From contig CAMYNZ010000003.1 in assembly GCA_947259865.1 (NCBI GenBank), forward strand, positions 1 through 29,743: DNA of 29,743 bases. Direction: 5' to 3'. The notes beneath the pieces are model-generated. The model searched no databases and was not told the DNA's origin. It worked only from the letters and a program-made list of their open reading frames with translations. Made by a program: the position numbers and the translations under genes. This document shows positions 9,497-17,939 of the stretch, piece by piece (position 1 is the first letter of the stretch; each line of letters begins with the position of its first letter). Source of the stretch: an uncultured Desulfobacterales bacterium (lineage in GTDB: Bacteria > Desulfobacterota > Desulfobacteria > Desulfobacterales > G020354645).

Positions 9497-10182
9497 TCGA
9501 CACCCGGGATAAAATTGCAATCATCCGCATGTTTCACGTTTATCGAAACTATGGACCCAAGAATGCACTGATTGATATCACACTGGATATTTTTAAAAGT
9601 GAATTCCTGTTTATAAGCGGTCCGAGCGGAGCTGGCAAGACCACCCTGCTGAAGTTGCTATATCTGGCCGAGCCGGTTTCAGACGGTCAGATACTGGTGG
9701 ACGGTATAAATTTATCGAGAATTGCCCATAAAAATATCCCTCCTTTGAGACGAAAATTCGGCATCGTTTTCCAGGATTATAAGCTAATTCCGACGAAAAC
9801 CGTTTATGAGAATGTGGCTCTGGTTTTGGAGGCCGCCGGTCAAAAAAGACGTTTGATCCTCAAAAAGGTTAAAAGCGTGCTGCGGACGGTGGGTATGGAG
9901 CAACGACTCAACGCGTTCCCGCCCAGCCTTTCAGGCGGCGAACAGCAGCGGGTGGCGATCGCCCGGGCCGTCATCGGTGATCCCAAGATTATTCTGGCTG
10001 ACGAACCCACGGGTAGTTTAGATGCCGATGCGGCTGATCTGATCGTGGATCTTTTAAAAAAATTTCACACACGCGGTGCTACGGTGGTCATCGCAACCCA
10101 CGACCGGACCCTTATCCAAAAAACAGGCGGTCGGGTCGTTCATCTTAATTCGGGGCGACTGCAGGTAACACCCGATATTTGA
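9493..10182 (+). CDS. ftsE: Cell division ATP-binding protein FtsE
   Basis: 229 residues of an ABC ATPase: Walker [10 protein letters not shown] (from residue 43), Q-loop in [18 protein letters not shown], signature [14 protein letters not shown] (from 146), Walker [13 protein letters not shown] (about 166-176) and switch histidine IATHDRTL. The [13 protein letters not shown] stretch and the ftsX neighbour identify it as FtsE rather than LolD/MacB. FtsE drives FtsX in the inner membrane and so controls septal peptidoglycan hydrolysis through a periplasmic partner. The ATG overlaps the tolC-like stop. It starts about seven residues earlier than many FtsE proteins. A 96-bp gap separates it from ftsX, wider than the overlap common elsewhere. 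Confidence 0.93.
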   Translation: MIDTRDKIAIIRMFHVYRNYGPKNALIDITLDIFKSEFLFISGPSGAGKTTLLKLLYLAEPVSDGQILVDGINLSRIAHKNIPPLRRKFGIVFQDYKLIPTKTVYENVALVLEAAGQKRRLILKKVKSVLRTVGMEQRLNAFPPSLSGGEQQRVAIARAVIGDPKIILADEPTGSLDADAADLIVDLLKKFHTRGATVVIATHDRTLIQKTGGRVVHLNSGRLQVTPDI

Positions 10183-10278
10183 AACATCGTGTCCATCCGC
10201 AAATTAATGCCCCATAAAAGATGCACCAAATATTACCTTAATTATGCGCAATTGCGGTAGTTTCCAATTGGAGACAAT

Positions 10279-11157
10279 ATGAGACTTTATTTTAAACGGG
10301 CCATCCAGGATATTCGGCAAAACAGATTCTTAAATGCCGTCACCATTATTACCATTGCGCTGGCAATTCTCATTGTAAGTGCCTTTGCCCTTTTTTTCAT
10401 CAACACCAATGACTTGATGAATGCCTGGAAGAAGGGCATCAGAATAATGGCATATCTCAAACAGGAGACACCCCAGGCCGAAATCCCTGAACTGAAAAAA
10501 AAGATCCAGAATATGTATGGTGTCAGCGATGCCCGCTTTATATCCAAAGAAGAGGGATTAAAGGGGTTAAAAAACAAACTGAAGCGACAATCTTCCCTGT
10601 TGGATAATTTAAAGGAAAATCCGCTGCCGGATACATTTGAAATCCGCATGATCGCCTCTTCCCAGAGCTGGGAAAGAGTGGAGATGCTGGCCGGGGAGAT
10701 AGAAAAACTATCCCGGGTAGAGGCGGTAGAATACGGTCAGCACTGGCTTGAACGATTTACGAGTATCTTCAATCTTTTCAGGTTGGCCGGCTATGCGCTG
10801 GGCACTCTTTTCTTTATGGCAACCATATTTTTTGTAGCCAATACGATTCGCCTGGTTCTCTATTCCAGACGCGAAGAAGTTGAAATCATGCGATTGGTCG
10901 GTGCGGCCGACGGTTTCATCAAAAAGCCTTTTTACATAGAAGGCCTCATCCAGGGCGCACTTGGCGGGGTTATCGGTCTGGCGGCGCTGTTCGCTATTTT
11001 TTTACTCATATCCGCCAACGTCCAGCAGGATTTTTCCGCTGACCTCTTTCATATCCGATTTCTCCCGCCATCTGTTTTTTTGGCAGTTATTTTAGGCAGC
11101 ATGTTTGTAGGATGGCTGGGATGCTATTTATCGCTCAAACAATACCTGAAAACATGA
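10279..11157 (+). CDS. ftsX: Cell division protein FtsX (permease-like)
   Basis: 292 residues with a short cytoplasmic start (RAIQDIRQNRFLN), one transmembrane helix at about 17-40, a periplasmic loop at about 45-160 and three further helices near 165-190, 215-240 and 260-285. This is the FtsX topology. The loop carries the segment MAYLKQETPQAEIPELKKKI that starts the extracellular domain known to bind EnvC-type activators. The cytoplasmic stretch SRREEVEIMRLVGAADGFIK before helix 3 is the family hallmark for FtsE contact. The ATG follows TTGGAGACAAT. The stop overlaps the next start (ATGA at 11154-11157), which ties it to its likely periplasmic partner. Confidence 0.93.
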   Translation: MRLYFKRAIQDIRQNRFLNAVTIITIALAILIVSAFALFFINTNDLMNAWKKGIRIMAYLKQETPQAEIPELKKKIQNMYGVSDARFISKEEGLKGLKNKLKRQSSLLDNLKENPLPDTFEIRMIASSQSWERVEMLAGEIEKLSRVEAVEYGQHWLERFTSIFNLFRLAGYALGTLFFMATIFFVANTIRLVLYSRREEVEIMRLVGAADGFIKKPFYIEGLIQGALGGVIGLAALFAIFLLISANVQQDFSADLFHIRFLPPSVFLAVILGSMFVGWLGCYLSLKQYLKT

Positions 11158-12617
11158 ATTACCCCCAGACCGTTACAATAAAATCCCTGTTGCTTAAATC
11201 GGCAGCAATCCTGTTGGCGACAATCATTATCGTGATTATCTTAAAGCCTGTCATCACCCTCGGGTCAGCGACGGATGAAATCGGAATCATAACCGCCCAA
11301 AATCTGAATATGCGCCCCGAACCCGGAACGGACTCCCCACCCATAACCGTTCTCAATCAGGGCGTTGAAGTAAAAATTATCGGGCATGAGGGTATCTGGT
11401 TAAAAATCGAATACAAGGGCCGGGTGGGCTACATTCAAAATCGTGAACGTTTTGTGCATATTATTCCCGCCAAACCGAAGAAGGAAAGGAGAACCGGCCA
11501 GGGAAAAACCAGCGATCCGGACCGCAAAATCGAACGTTTTGAAAAGGAAGCCGAAGATATCGATCGTCAAATTGAAGAGGGCGAGGCCACGCTCGACGAT
11601 ATTACCGAAAAGGAGCTCGGCGTGCTCGGCAGCCTGAATCGACTCGACATTTCGATGGACAAAACCAGCAGGCGTATGTCCACCGGTAAATCTCAATTGG
11701 CAAAACTCGAAAAAAAGATAGCAGCGACTACGGAAGATTATAAGAATCTAACAAAACAGATCGGAATCAACGAGGACTATGCTGCCAAGCGCCTGGTTGC
11801 GCTTTATAAAATCAGCTGGTCGGGCAAAATGAGCATCCTGGCTTCGGCCCGATCCATGCAGGAACTGTTGCAACGGCAACGAACGCTTGAGCAAATCCTT
11901 GATCACGATGAAGCAGTTCGACAGCAACTGCTCGAAGATAAAACCCGTCTCAAAAATCTGCTGGATCGGTTGAATGCCCAACAGATGAAGAAACGTACGC
12001 TGCAAACCAGAATAAAAAAACAATTCAAGGAGATTTCCCGTCAAAGAACCCGGCGCACTGCCCTGCTGGAGGAAATTCGGAATAAAAGATCGCTGCAAAT
12101 TGAGGCCATTGAGTCTCTGAAACAGGCTGCGGACGCATTGGATCAAACCATAGCGTCCTTAAAGGTCGAGATAAATCCTGCCGAACAATTAGCAAATGTC
12201 AATATGCAGCCATTTTCAGAGTATAAAGGGTTGCTAAAAATGCCCGTCAGGGGTAAAATTATAGCTACCTTTGGCCCATATCAACATCCCAAGTTTAAAG
12301 TAACAAATTTTCGCAGCGGCATCGATATTGAGGCCGACAGAGGCGCAAAGGTGCAAGCCGTATTCGCCGGTCACATTTTATATGCCAGCTGGTTTAAGGG
12401 TTACGGGAACATGATCATCATCAATCACGGCGACAACTATTACACCGTGTACGCACACCTGGAAGCGCTTTTAAAAACACGCGGTGACTACGTAAACACC
12501 GGTGATGATATCGCTACCGTGGGTGATACAGGATCAATGTTTGGCCCAAAACTATATTTTGAGGTCCGCCACCGTGGCAAACCGATGAATCCGCTTGAAT
12601 GGATAATAAAAGGATAG
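11154..12617 (+). CDS. envC: EnvC-like amidase activator: SH3 + coiled coil + degenerate LytM domain
   Basis: 487 residues from the ATG at 11154, which overlaps the ftsX stop; an earlier in-frame ATG at 11112 lies inside ftsX and is unlikely. An N-terminal membrane anchor or signal (about 10-35) is followed by a bacterial SH3 domain (TAQNLNMRPEPGTDS, about 45-100), a long charged coiled coil (about 115-345) and a C-terminal M23/LytM domain (about 365-487). The zinc and catalytic positions are lost: R387 replaces the His of HxxxD (D391 remains), and K466 and Y468 replace both His of HxH (KLYFE); H435 remains. This is the degenerate pattern of EnvC, which activates amidases under FtsEX control rather than cutting peptidoglycan. 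The added SH3 domain is absent from E. coli EnvC. Confidence 0.88.
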   Translation: MNYPQTVTIKSLLLKSAAILLATIIIVIILKPVITLGSATDEIGIITAQNLNMRPEPGTDSPPITVLNQGVEVKIIGHEGIWLKIEYKGRVGYIQNRERFVHIIPAKPKKERRTGQGKTSDPDRKIERFEKEAEDIDRQIEEGEATLDDITEKELGVLGSLNRLDISMDKTSRRMSTGKSQLAKLEKKIAATTEDYKNLTKQIGINEDYAAKRLVALYKISWSGKMSILASARSMQELLQRQRTLEQILDHDEAVRQQLLEDKTRLKNLLDRLNAQQMKKRTLQTRIKKQFKEISRQRTRRTALLEEIRNKRSLQIEAIESLKQAADALDQTIASLKVEINPAEQLANVNMQPFSEYKGLLKMPVRGKIIATFGPYQHPKFKVTNFRSGIDIEADRGAKVQAVFAGHILYASWFKGYGNMIIINHGDNYYTVYAHLEALLKTRGDYVNTGDDIATVGDTGSMFGPKLYFEVRHRGKPMNPLEWIIKG

Positions 12618-12720
12618 CAACCGGTAAATTTGGGGCCAAAAAATAAAATAACCATATCTTCCAACAGGTTGATTGTTAAAATTGCCTCAATGGTTATAAC
12701 CGGTTAGAAGGAGCATATCT

Positions 12721-14085
12721 ATGAATCTTAAAAAATACCGGCACATCAAGCTATGGCTGGTGGTGGCGATTTCGATTGTATTCTGGACACTGGGAACTGG
12801 ATATTACGGGGACCTCTCAGCTGACAATAAAGAAACATATGAAGGCCTTAAAATATTCAGTGATGTCATAGAACTTATCGAAAAGAACTATGTCGAAGAA
12901 GTTGAATCCAGGGAGCTCATTGAAAAAGCGATTCAGGGGATGGTCCACAGCCTCGATCCGCATTCCGCATTGCTTCCGCCCGAGGCTTTCGAAGATCTGA
13001 ATATCGATACCAAGGGAAAATTTACCGGAATCGGAATTCACATTACCATGCGCGATGGTTTTGTTACGGTAATTTCACCGATAGAGGGTACGCCGGCCTA
13101 CAAAGCCGGCATTACCGCTCTGGACAGAATCATCAAAGTGGATGATAAACCCGTCACCGATATCCGACAAGCGGTCAAAATGATGCGGGGTCCCAAAGGA
13201 ACCCCCGTGGCCGTATCGATTCAGCGGAAAGGCATAGAGGAGTTGATCGAGTTTAATCTGGTCCGTGATGTTATTCCCATAGAAAGTGTAAAAGCAGTGG
13301 TTTTAAAACCCGGCTATGGCTATATCCGAATTACCAATTTCAACAGCGGCACGACCCGTGATGTCAATAAAGCCTTAAAAAAGCTTGAATCCGCAGACGG
13401 CGCTTTCAGGGGTTTGATTCTTGATTTCCGTGACAATGGCGGCGGTCTCCTGGATCAGGCAATTAAGGTGTCCGACCTGTTTCTTGAAGGGGGAACCATT
13501 CTGTCCATCAAGGGTCGACACCAGAGGAACACGAGGGATTTCACGGCTCATCCGCTTGAGGCTGACCGCGACTACCCCATTGTGGCCCTGATTAACGGCG
13601 GCAGCGCCAGTGCCTCTGAAATTGTTGTCGGGGCATTGCAAGACCACAAACGCGCCCTGGTCCTGGGTACGACATCTTTTGGCAAAGGTTCGGTTCAAAC
13701 CATTGAAACACTGGACAACGGCTACGGCCTCAAACTGACAATCGCACAATATTATACTCCCAGCGGCAGATCGATCCAGGCCAAGGGCATTGAACCGGAT
13801 GTTGTCGTAAACAGCCGGTTTGAAGACGGCGATGGTGCCGATACGGAAGATAATCGCCTGAAAGAAAAGGATCTGAAGAATCACCTTGAGGCAACGCCGC
13901 AAAAATCCAAGCCCAAGAGAAAAAAGACTAAAAAAAGCGAGGAAAAACAGGAACAAATCAATAAACAGCGGCTTGATTTTAAGATCGGCGTCGTAACTGC
14001 GGAGAATTTGCGGTCAGACAATCAGATCATGCGTGCACTGGAAATCCTTATCAGTCATGATATTTTTGATAAGACCAAAAGCTAA
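12721..14085 (+). CDS. ctpA: Carboxy-terminal processing protease (S41 family)
   Basis: 454 residues. An N-terminal signal or anchor (LWLVVAISIVFWTLGTGYYG) is followed by a helical segment ending in GMVHSLDPHSALLPPE, a PDZ domain (about 95-175, with SPIEGTPAYKAGI and the glycine-rich carboxylate loop) and the S41 protease core. The Ser/Lys dyad is S297 (in GGSASASEIV) and K322 (in TSFGKGSVQT), 25 residues apart as in Prc and plant CtpA. The tail (about 385-425) is unusually rich in Lys/Glu. CtpA enzymes trim periplasmic proteins and can control peptidoglycan hydrolases, which fits the envC neighbour. GAAGGAG lies at a normal distance before the ATG. A 103-bp gap follows the envC-like gene. 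Confidence 0.94.
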   Translation: MNLKKYRHIKLWLVVAISIVFWTLGTGYYGDLSADNKETYEGLKIFSDVIELIEKNYVEEVESRELIEKAIQGMVHSLDPHSALLPPEAFEDLNIDTKGKFTGIGIHITMRDGFVTVISPIEGTPAYKAGITALDRIIKVDDKPVTDIRQAVKMMRGPKGTPVAVSIQRKGIEELIEFNLVRDVIPIESVKAVVLKPGYGYIRITNFNSGTTRDVNKALKKLESADGAFRGLILDFRDNGGGLLDQAIKVSDLFLEGGTILSIKGRHQRNTRDFTAHPLEADRDYPIVALINGGSASASEIVVGALQDHKRALVLGTTSFGKGSVQTIETLDNGYGLKLTIAQYYTPSGRSIQAKGIEPDVVVNSRFEDGDGADTEDNRLKEKDLKNHLEATPQKSKPKRKKTKKSEEKQEQINKQRLDFKIGVVTAENLRSDNQIMRALEILISHDIFDKTKS

Positions 14086-14180
14086 AAAGTGATACTACGA
14101 ACAAACCTGTAACCACTACCAATCCAGGCTGCAGACAAGTACCACCCCCGCAGTGTTTGTCTGATTTCTTGCCTTACAAA

Positions 14181-14286
14181 CCGGGCGCTCCGCACCCGGT
14201 TGCAAGTGCACCGATTAAAGCACTAATGTGCTTTTGCCTTTCCCCGCCTTTGGCGGGGAAATTCAAGCCACCCGCTATGCGGGTGG
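14181..14286. repeat. Four consecutive hairpins downstream of ctpA
   Basis: In order: CCGGG/CCCGG (14181-14199), AAAGCAC-taat-GTGCTTT (14217-14234), CCCCGCC-ttt-GGCGGGG (14242-14258) and CCACCCGC-tat-GCGGGTGG (14268-14286). All arms are perfect. A run of short strong stems is typical of ends of IS200/IS605-type or REP elements. It might instead be a structured RNA or transcript end. The second stem is followed by a short T-run. Confidence 0.55.
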
Positions 14287-14419
14287 TCGTTGACTTCCCA
14301 TACCTGTGATTTATCCTAGATCAATCTGTAAAGCATCAGACCGGAAGCTATCTGAAAAATGCAGATTACGTTCAAGGACAAGCCGAAATATTCGGTTGGC
14401 CGGTTTGCCAGTTACGCCA

Positions 14420-14489
14420 GTTGAGCCCGTATATAAAATGAATCCATCCGAATTTTAATCCTGCTATAAGCGGGAGCAACGGGCTCAAC
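14420..14489. repeat. 11-bp inverted repeat with 48-base loop
   Basis: GTTGAGCCCGT (14420-14430) and ACGGGCTCAAC (14479-14489) pair perfectly. The loop contains a weaker inner stem (CCTGC/GCGGG). It lies inside the gene-free gap before the yibQ-like gene. It may be the remains of a small element; its function is unknown. Confidence 0.45.
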
Positions 14490-14531
14490 GGGGCAACCCA
14501 GTTCCTGTGTGAGCCTTTTGAGGAGGTCAGC

Positions 14532-14609
14532 AATCCGCCAAAGTACTCTGGCGGATTAATCCGCCGATGATCTCTGGCGGATAATTGGGCGTTAGCCCGC
14601 CAAAGGCGG
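14532..14609. repeat. Cluster of TCCGCC/GGCGGA palindromes
   Basis: AATCCGCCA/TGGCGGATT (14532-14557), ATCCGCC/GGCGGAT (14559-14582), GGGC/GCCC (14587-14598) and CCGCC-aaa-GGCGG (14597-14609) follow one another within 80 bp. The core word TCCGCC with its complement is a common type of small dispersed repeat in Proteobacteria. The cluster ends about 50 bp before the yibQ-like start. Confidence 0.5.
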
Positions 14610-14661
14610 ATAAAATGTAATTTTTTGAGATAGCTTCTGGCAACAGACACGAACGGCAACA

Positions 14662-15633
14662 TTGACCAAGAGAAAGAAAATACGCAGAAAAAAGGCTAAA
14701 AGAAAAGCCCGCAAACGCATTTCTTTCAGCTCATCGCTGGCAAAAGTCATATTCGGTTTGGTTGTTTTGGCTGTTTTGGTTGCGATTGCCGGATTTCTGA
14801 CCCATTATTTCATGCTGCGAAAGCACCGGGTACGGCCGCCGGAAGTGGTTCAGAAAGTGCCGACCTATCAGGAACCGGAAACAACACCCCCAAAATTTGA
14901 GGTCTTCCCCGAAGAAGAATTGCCGTATCAACCCCCGATTTCAACCCCTCTTGAAATAGAAGAACTTCCCAGGGTGGCCATAATTATCGATGACCTGGGC
15001 TATAATCGTAAAATGGCTCAAAGATTTCTTGAGCTTGATGCGGTGCTTACGTTTTCTGTACTCCCATACAGCCCGTTCACAAAAAAAATTGCAAGGGCGG
15101 CGTATGATAAGGGCATGGATGTTATGCTCCATCTGCCGATGGAGCCTATTGAATATCCCGCAATCGATCCTGGACCCGGCGTCCTGTTGATGTCCATGTC
15201 ACCGGATGAGCTCATCCGCCAACTCAATCAGGACCTGGATGCCGTCCCTGCGATTATAGGCGTCAGCAATCACATGGGATCAAAAATGACCGCGGAATCC
15301 GACCAGATGTATCAAATCTTTTCGGTTTTAAAGAAACGGGGACTCTTTTTCATCGACAGTCGCTCTACCGCCCACACTGTAGGCCGCTCTTCTGCCCGCC
15401 TGTTCAAGATTCCTTTTGCGGAAAGGGATGTGTTTATAGATCATAAACCCAACGCCGATTTTATCCGCAGGCAATTAAAAACCCTCATCCGTATCGCCCG
15501 CAAGAAAGGCGAGGCGGTGGGAATTGCACATCCGTCAAAAACCACCTTAAAAATTCTGCGCCAGGAGCTCCCCGAATTGCAAAAACAGGTTGAACTTGTG
15601 CCGGTGTCTCAATTAGTAAAAATCATCGGTTGA
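14662..15633 (+). CDS. YibQ-like divergent polysaccharide deacetylase (DUF610)
   Basis: 323 residues. The start is very basic (KRKKIRRKKAKRKARKR), followed by one transmembrane helix (about 30-50), a Pro/Glu-rich linker and a divergent polysaccharide deacetylase domain (about 100-323). Seen motifs are VAIIIDDLGYN with the D110/D111 pair, LTFSVLPYSPF, VMLHLPMEP, GVSNHMGSKMT, FFIDSRSTA and GIAHPSKTTL, characteristic of the YibQ family (PF04748). YibQ lies next to envC in E. coli, so the link to the cell-division block is conserved. It probably acts on cell-wall glycan in the periplasm; catalytic activity is unproven for the family. The start codon is a TTG without a good ribosome-binding site, so the start is uncertain. 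Confidence 0.85.
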   Translation: MTKRKKIRRKKAKRKARKRISFSSSLAKVIFGLVVLAVLVAIAGFLTHYFMLRKHRVRPPEVVQKVPTYQEPETTPPKFEVFPEEELPYQPPISTPLEIEELPRVAIIIDDLGYNRKMAQRFLELDAVLTFSVLPYSPFTKKIARAAYDKGMDVMLHLPMEPIEYPAIDPGPGVLLMSMSPDELIRQLNQDLDAVPAIIGVSNHMGSKMTAESDQMYQIFSVLKKRGLFFIDSRSTAHTVGRSSARLFKIPFAERDVFIDHKPNADFIRRQLKTLIRIARKKGEAVGIAHPSKTTLKILRQELPELQKQVELVPVSQLVKIIG

Positions 15634-15723
15634 CTTCCCGTAAAAAAGATATCCTCTTTACACGTTTACCCCTAAAATGCTAAATATAAAGTTTACTTTA
15701 GAAAGTGATACCTTTATTTGACA

Positions 15724-15809
15724 GATGCTCGATGCTGGTTTCTGGATACTGGTCTTTAAAGATGATTATCCTTATTTTATCCAGCATCAAGCATCCAGTA
15801 TCCAGTATC
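15724..15809. repeat. Heptad-repeat inverted pair, locus A (word GATGCTG/GATACTG)
   Basis: The left arm is four 7-mers in register: GATGCTC, GATGCTG, GTTTCTG, GATACTG (15724-15751). The right arm is four in the opposite orientation: CAGCATC, AAGCATC, CAGTATC, CAGTATC (15782-15809). A 30-base AT-rich spacer separates them. The arms with flanking bases form a 31-bp imperfect inverted repeat. This lies just upstream of the molybdopterin/2-oxoacid oxidoreductase operon and may influence it. Confidence 0.8.
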
Positions 15810-15849
15810 TGCCCTCTTGGTTCCGGCGTGTCCGGGTTAGGATAACTAC

Positions 15850-17925
15850 ATGAAAAACAATGTTCGCTGGGTAAAAACCCACTGTGCCAGAATGGACCAT
15901 GGCGGCTGTGCCTTGCGGGTGGGGGTTAAAGATAACACAATCGTCGAAGTTAAAGCTGACCCGGATGGCTATTTGAATAAGGGTTATATTTGCACCAAAG
16001 GACTGGCTTCCCCGGAACGCCTGAGCCATCCTGCCCGACTCAGACACCCCCTGCAGCGGCGCGGGGAACGGGGCGCCGGCAAGTGGGACCAGATAACCTG
16101 GTCCCAGGCGCTGACGATCATTAACCAAAACCTGCGCCGGATTAAAAATGATTACGGGGCCCGGGCTGTGGCCTTTTGCCAGGGCATGCCCAAGGGCCTG
16201 GAACACTTTGTGCTGATCCGTCTGGCCAATATCTTTGGCTCACCCAACGTCGTGGCCGTTCAGGATGTCTGCCACGCTCCCCGCGAGATCAGCGGTTTTC
16301 ACACCTGTGGATTTTATCCGATCGCGGACTACCATCTCCCCAGCCAGCTGGTGGTGCTCTGGGGCAGCAATATCACCAGCACCAATGAAGAGGGTCAGAT
16401 ATGCCGCCCGCTGCTGGATCAGGTAAAACAGGGCACGGGTCTGATGGTGGTGGATCCCCGAAAAACCGATCTGGCGGCTAAAGCCAGGGTATGGCTGCAA
16501 TTAAAGCCCGGAACCGACAATGCCCTGGCACTGGCATTTTTAAATGTCATTATAGAGGAAAAATTGTATGATGCGTCCTTTGTTGAAAACTGGACCCACG
16601 GTTTCAATGATCTGGCAAATCATGTGAAAGCGCATACGCCCGAAAAAATTTCGGAAGTTAGCTGGGTCCCGGCCGAACTTATACGTCAGGGCGCTCGAAT
16701 CTATGCCCAAACACACCCGGCTGTCATTGGATGGGGCAATGCCATCGAGCACAGCCCCCATACGTATGATACGGCCCGGGCCCTGGTGTGTCTGATGGCC
16801 ATCTGTGGCAACCTGGATGTACCCGGCGGAAATATTCAGGCTAACGAACCCAAGATCCTCAATCTGGGAAAGTTCGTGAGAGCCGACATGCTTCCGGACA
16901 AAAAAACCGAAATGATTCATGCCCACCATAACGCAATTCGAGGCCTGATGACGGTGCCACCGTCGCTGTTAAAAAAAGCGATCATCGAAGAAAAACCCTA
17001 TGCCGTAAAAGCAGCCTATGTTCAATGCGCAAATCCGCTGATCGGTTATGCTGACAGTCGCCAGACCCATCAAGCGTTGTCGAAACTTGACTTTCTGGCA
17101 GTAAGCGACATTTTCATGACGCCTACCGCGTCCATGGCGGATTTAGTGCTGCCGGCAGCCACCCACTTTGAATTTAACGACATTGGGCATTACGGGCTGG
17201 GCCATGGATACATTTTGGCTCGACCCAAGGTGGTCGATCCGCCGCGGGCCTGCTGGCCGGATGTGAAAATATTGAATGAACTCGGCCGGGCGCTTACCGG
17301 AGACGATTACTGGTTCGAGGACTATGAGGATTTATTGAAAGCCGTCTTGAAGCCCAGCGGACTCAGCTACGACCAGTTTGTAGACCAGGGCTATTTAAAA
17401 GGCCCGGACCGCTTCAAAAAATACCTGGACAAAGGCTTCAGAACCCCGACCGGTAAGGTTGAACTGTCTTTGAGCCGGGCTGAAAAGCTTAATGTTTCTC
17501 CGTTGCCGCAACTTCACCCATTGCCCCAGCCGGATCCGGATTATCCGCTCGTGTTGACCTGTGCTAAAAATCGACATTATCTGCATTCATCCTATCGTTG
17601 GGTCGATGCCCTGCGGAAACGCAGTCCCGAACCGGTCAGCCACGTGCATCCGAAAACTGCCGACCAATATGGCATTCGTGAAGGAGATGAAATCATCATT
17701 GAAACACCTCACGGCAGAATCACGCAAAGCGTCCGGCTTTCAGAAAAGATCCACCCCCAGGTGGTCTATGCCGCTTACGGGTGGTGGTTTCCCGAACAAA
17801 AAATTGCCGCCCAGTATGAATGGCAAAAATCAAACTATAATATGCTCACCTCTACCCAGAATCTGGGCCGGGAGTTCGGCACCCCCGGTCTTAAGGGTAT
17901 GGGATGCCGAATTCGGCGAAAGTAA
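15850..17925 (+). CDS. Molybdopterin-dependent oxidoreductase (DMSO reductase family)
   Basis: 691 residues with the full catalytic layout: N-terminal Fe-S domain, bis-MGD domains (QLVVLWGSNIT, GLMVVDPRKTD, AVIGWGNAIEHSPHTYDTAR, CGNLDVPGGN, ADLVLPAATHFE) and a C-terminal dinucleotide-binding domain (VHPKTADQYGIREGDEIIIE). C141 (VQDVCHAPRE) is a candidate Mo/W ligand. The cluster motif is odd: C12-x3-D16-x3-C20-x27-C48, with Asp where the second Cys normally stands. There is no twin-arginine signal, so it is probably cytoplasmic. No electron-transfer or membrane subunit follows; instead, 14 bp downstream, a 2-oxoacid oxidoreductase begins. The substrate is unknown; the operon suggests oxidation or reduction of an aldehyde or acid made or used by that partner, which is inference. 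Confidence 0.88.
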   Translation: MKNNVRWVKTHCARMDHGGCALRVGVKDNTIVEVKADPDGYLNKGYICTKGLASPERLSHPARLRHPLQRRGERGAGKWDQITWSQALTIINQNLRRIKNDYGARAVAFCQGMPKGLEHFVLIRLANIFGSPNVVAVQDVCHAPREISGFHTCGFYPIADYHLPSQLVVLWGSNITSTNEEGQICRPLLDQVKQGTGLMVVDPRKTDLAAKARVWLQLKPGTDNALALAFLNVIIEEKLYDASFVENWTHGFNDLANHVKAHTPEKISEVSWVPAELIRQGARIYAQTHPAVIGWGNAIEHSPHTYDTARALVCLMAICGNLDVPGGNIQANEPKILNLGKFVRADMLPDKKTEMIHAHHNAIRGLMTVPPSLLKKAIIEEKPYAVKAAYVQCANPLIGYADSRQTHQALSKLDFLAVSDIFMTPTASMADLVLPAATHFEFNDIGHYGLGHGYILARPKVVDPPRACWPDVKILNELGRALTGDDYWFEDYEDLLKAVLKPSGLSYDQFVDQGYLKGPDRFKKYLDKGFRTPTGKVELSLSRAEKLNVSPLPQLHPLPQPDPDYPLVLTCAKNRHYLHSSYRWVDALRKRSPEPVSHVHPKTADQYGIREGDEIIIETPHGRITQSVRLSEKIHPQVVYAAYGWWFPEQKIAAQYEWQKSNYNMLTSTQNLGREFGTPGLKGMGCRIRRK

Positions 17926-17939
17926 CATAAGGAATCATC

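Larger units (their letters stand above)
14086..14661. other. 576-bp gap without a gene, rich in hairpins
   Basis: I find no credible coding frame here. The gap is filled by three hairpin clusters listed separately (14181-14286, 14420-14489, 14532-14609). It separates ctpA from the yibQ-like gene, which are adjacent or nearby in related gene orders. It therefore looks like a site of repeated element insertion or decay. No tRNA cloverleaf or recognised riboswitch was seen. Confidence 0.6.

Noticed and set aside
11154..12617. Active M23 endopeptidase
   Set aside because: Key zinc and catalytic histidines are replaced (R387, K466, Y468).
13375..13956. 193-residue minus-strand frame
   Set aside because: Shadow of ctpA; the plus-strand protein has complete S41 motifs and the reverse frame matches nothing recognisable.
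14086..14661. tRNA or known riboswitch in the hairpin-rich gap
   Set aside because: No cloverleaf or TTCGA arm with CCA-type ending, and the stems do not match a riboswitch I recognise.
15724..15809. Ordinary rho-independent terminator
   Set aside because: The arms are 7-bp-period arrays with many mismatches and no T-run follows; the same layout recurs at other loci regardless of gene direction.
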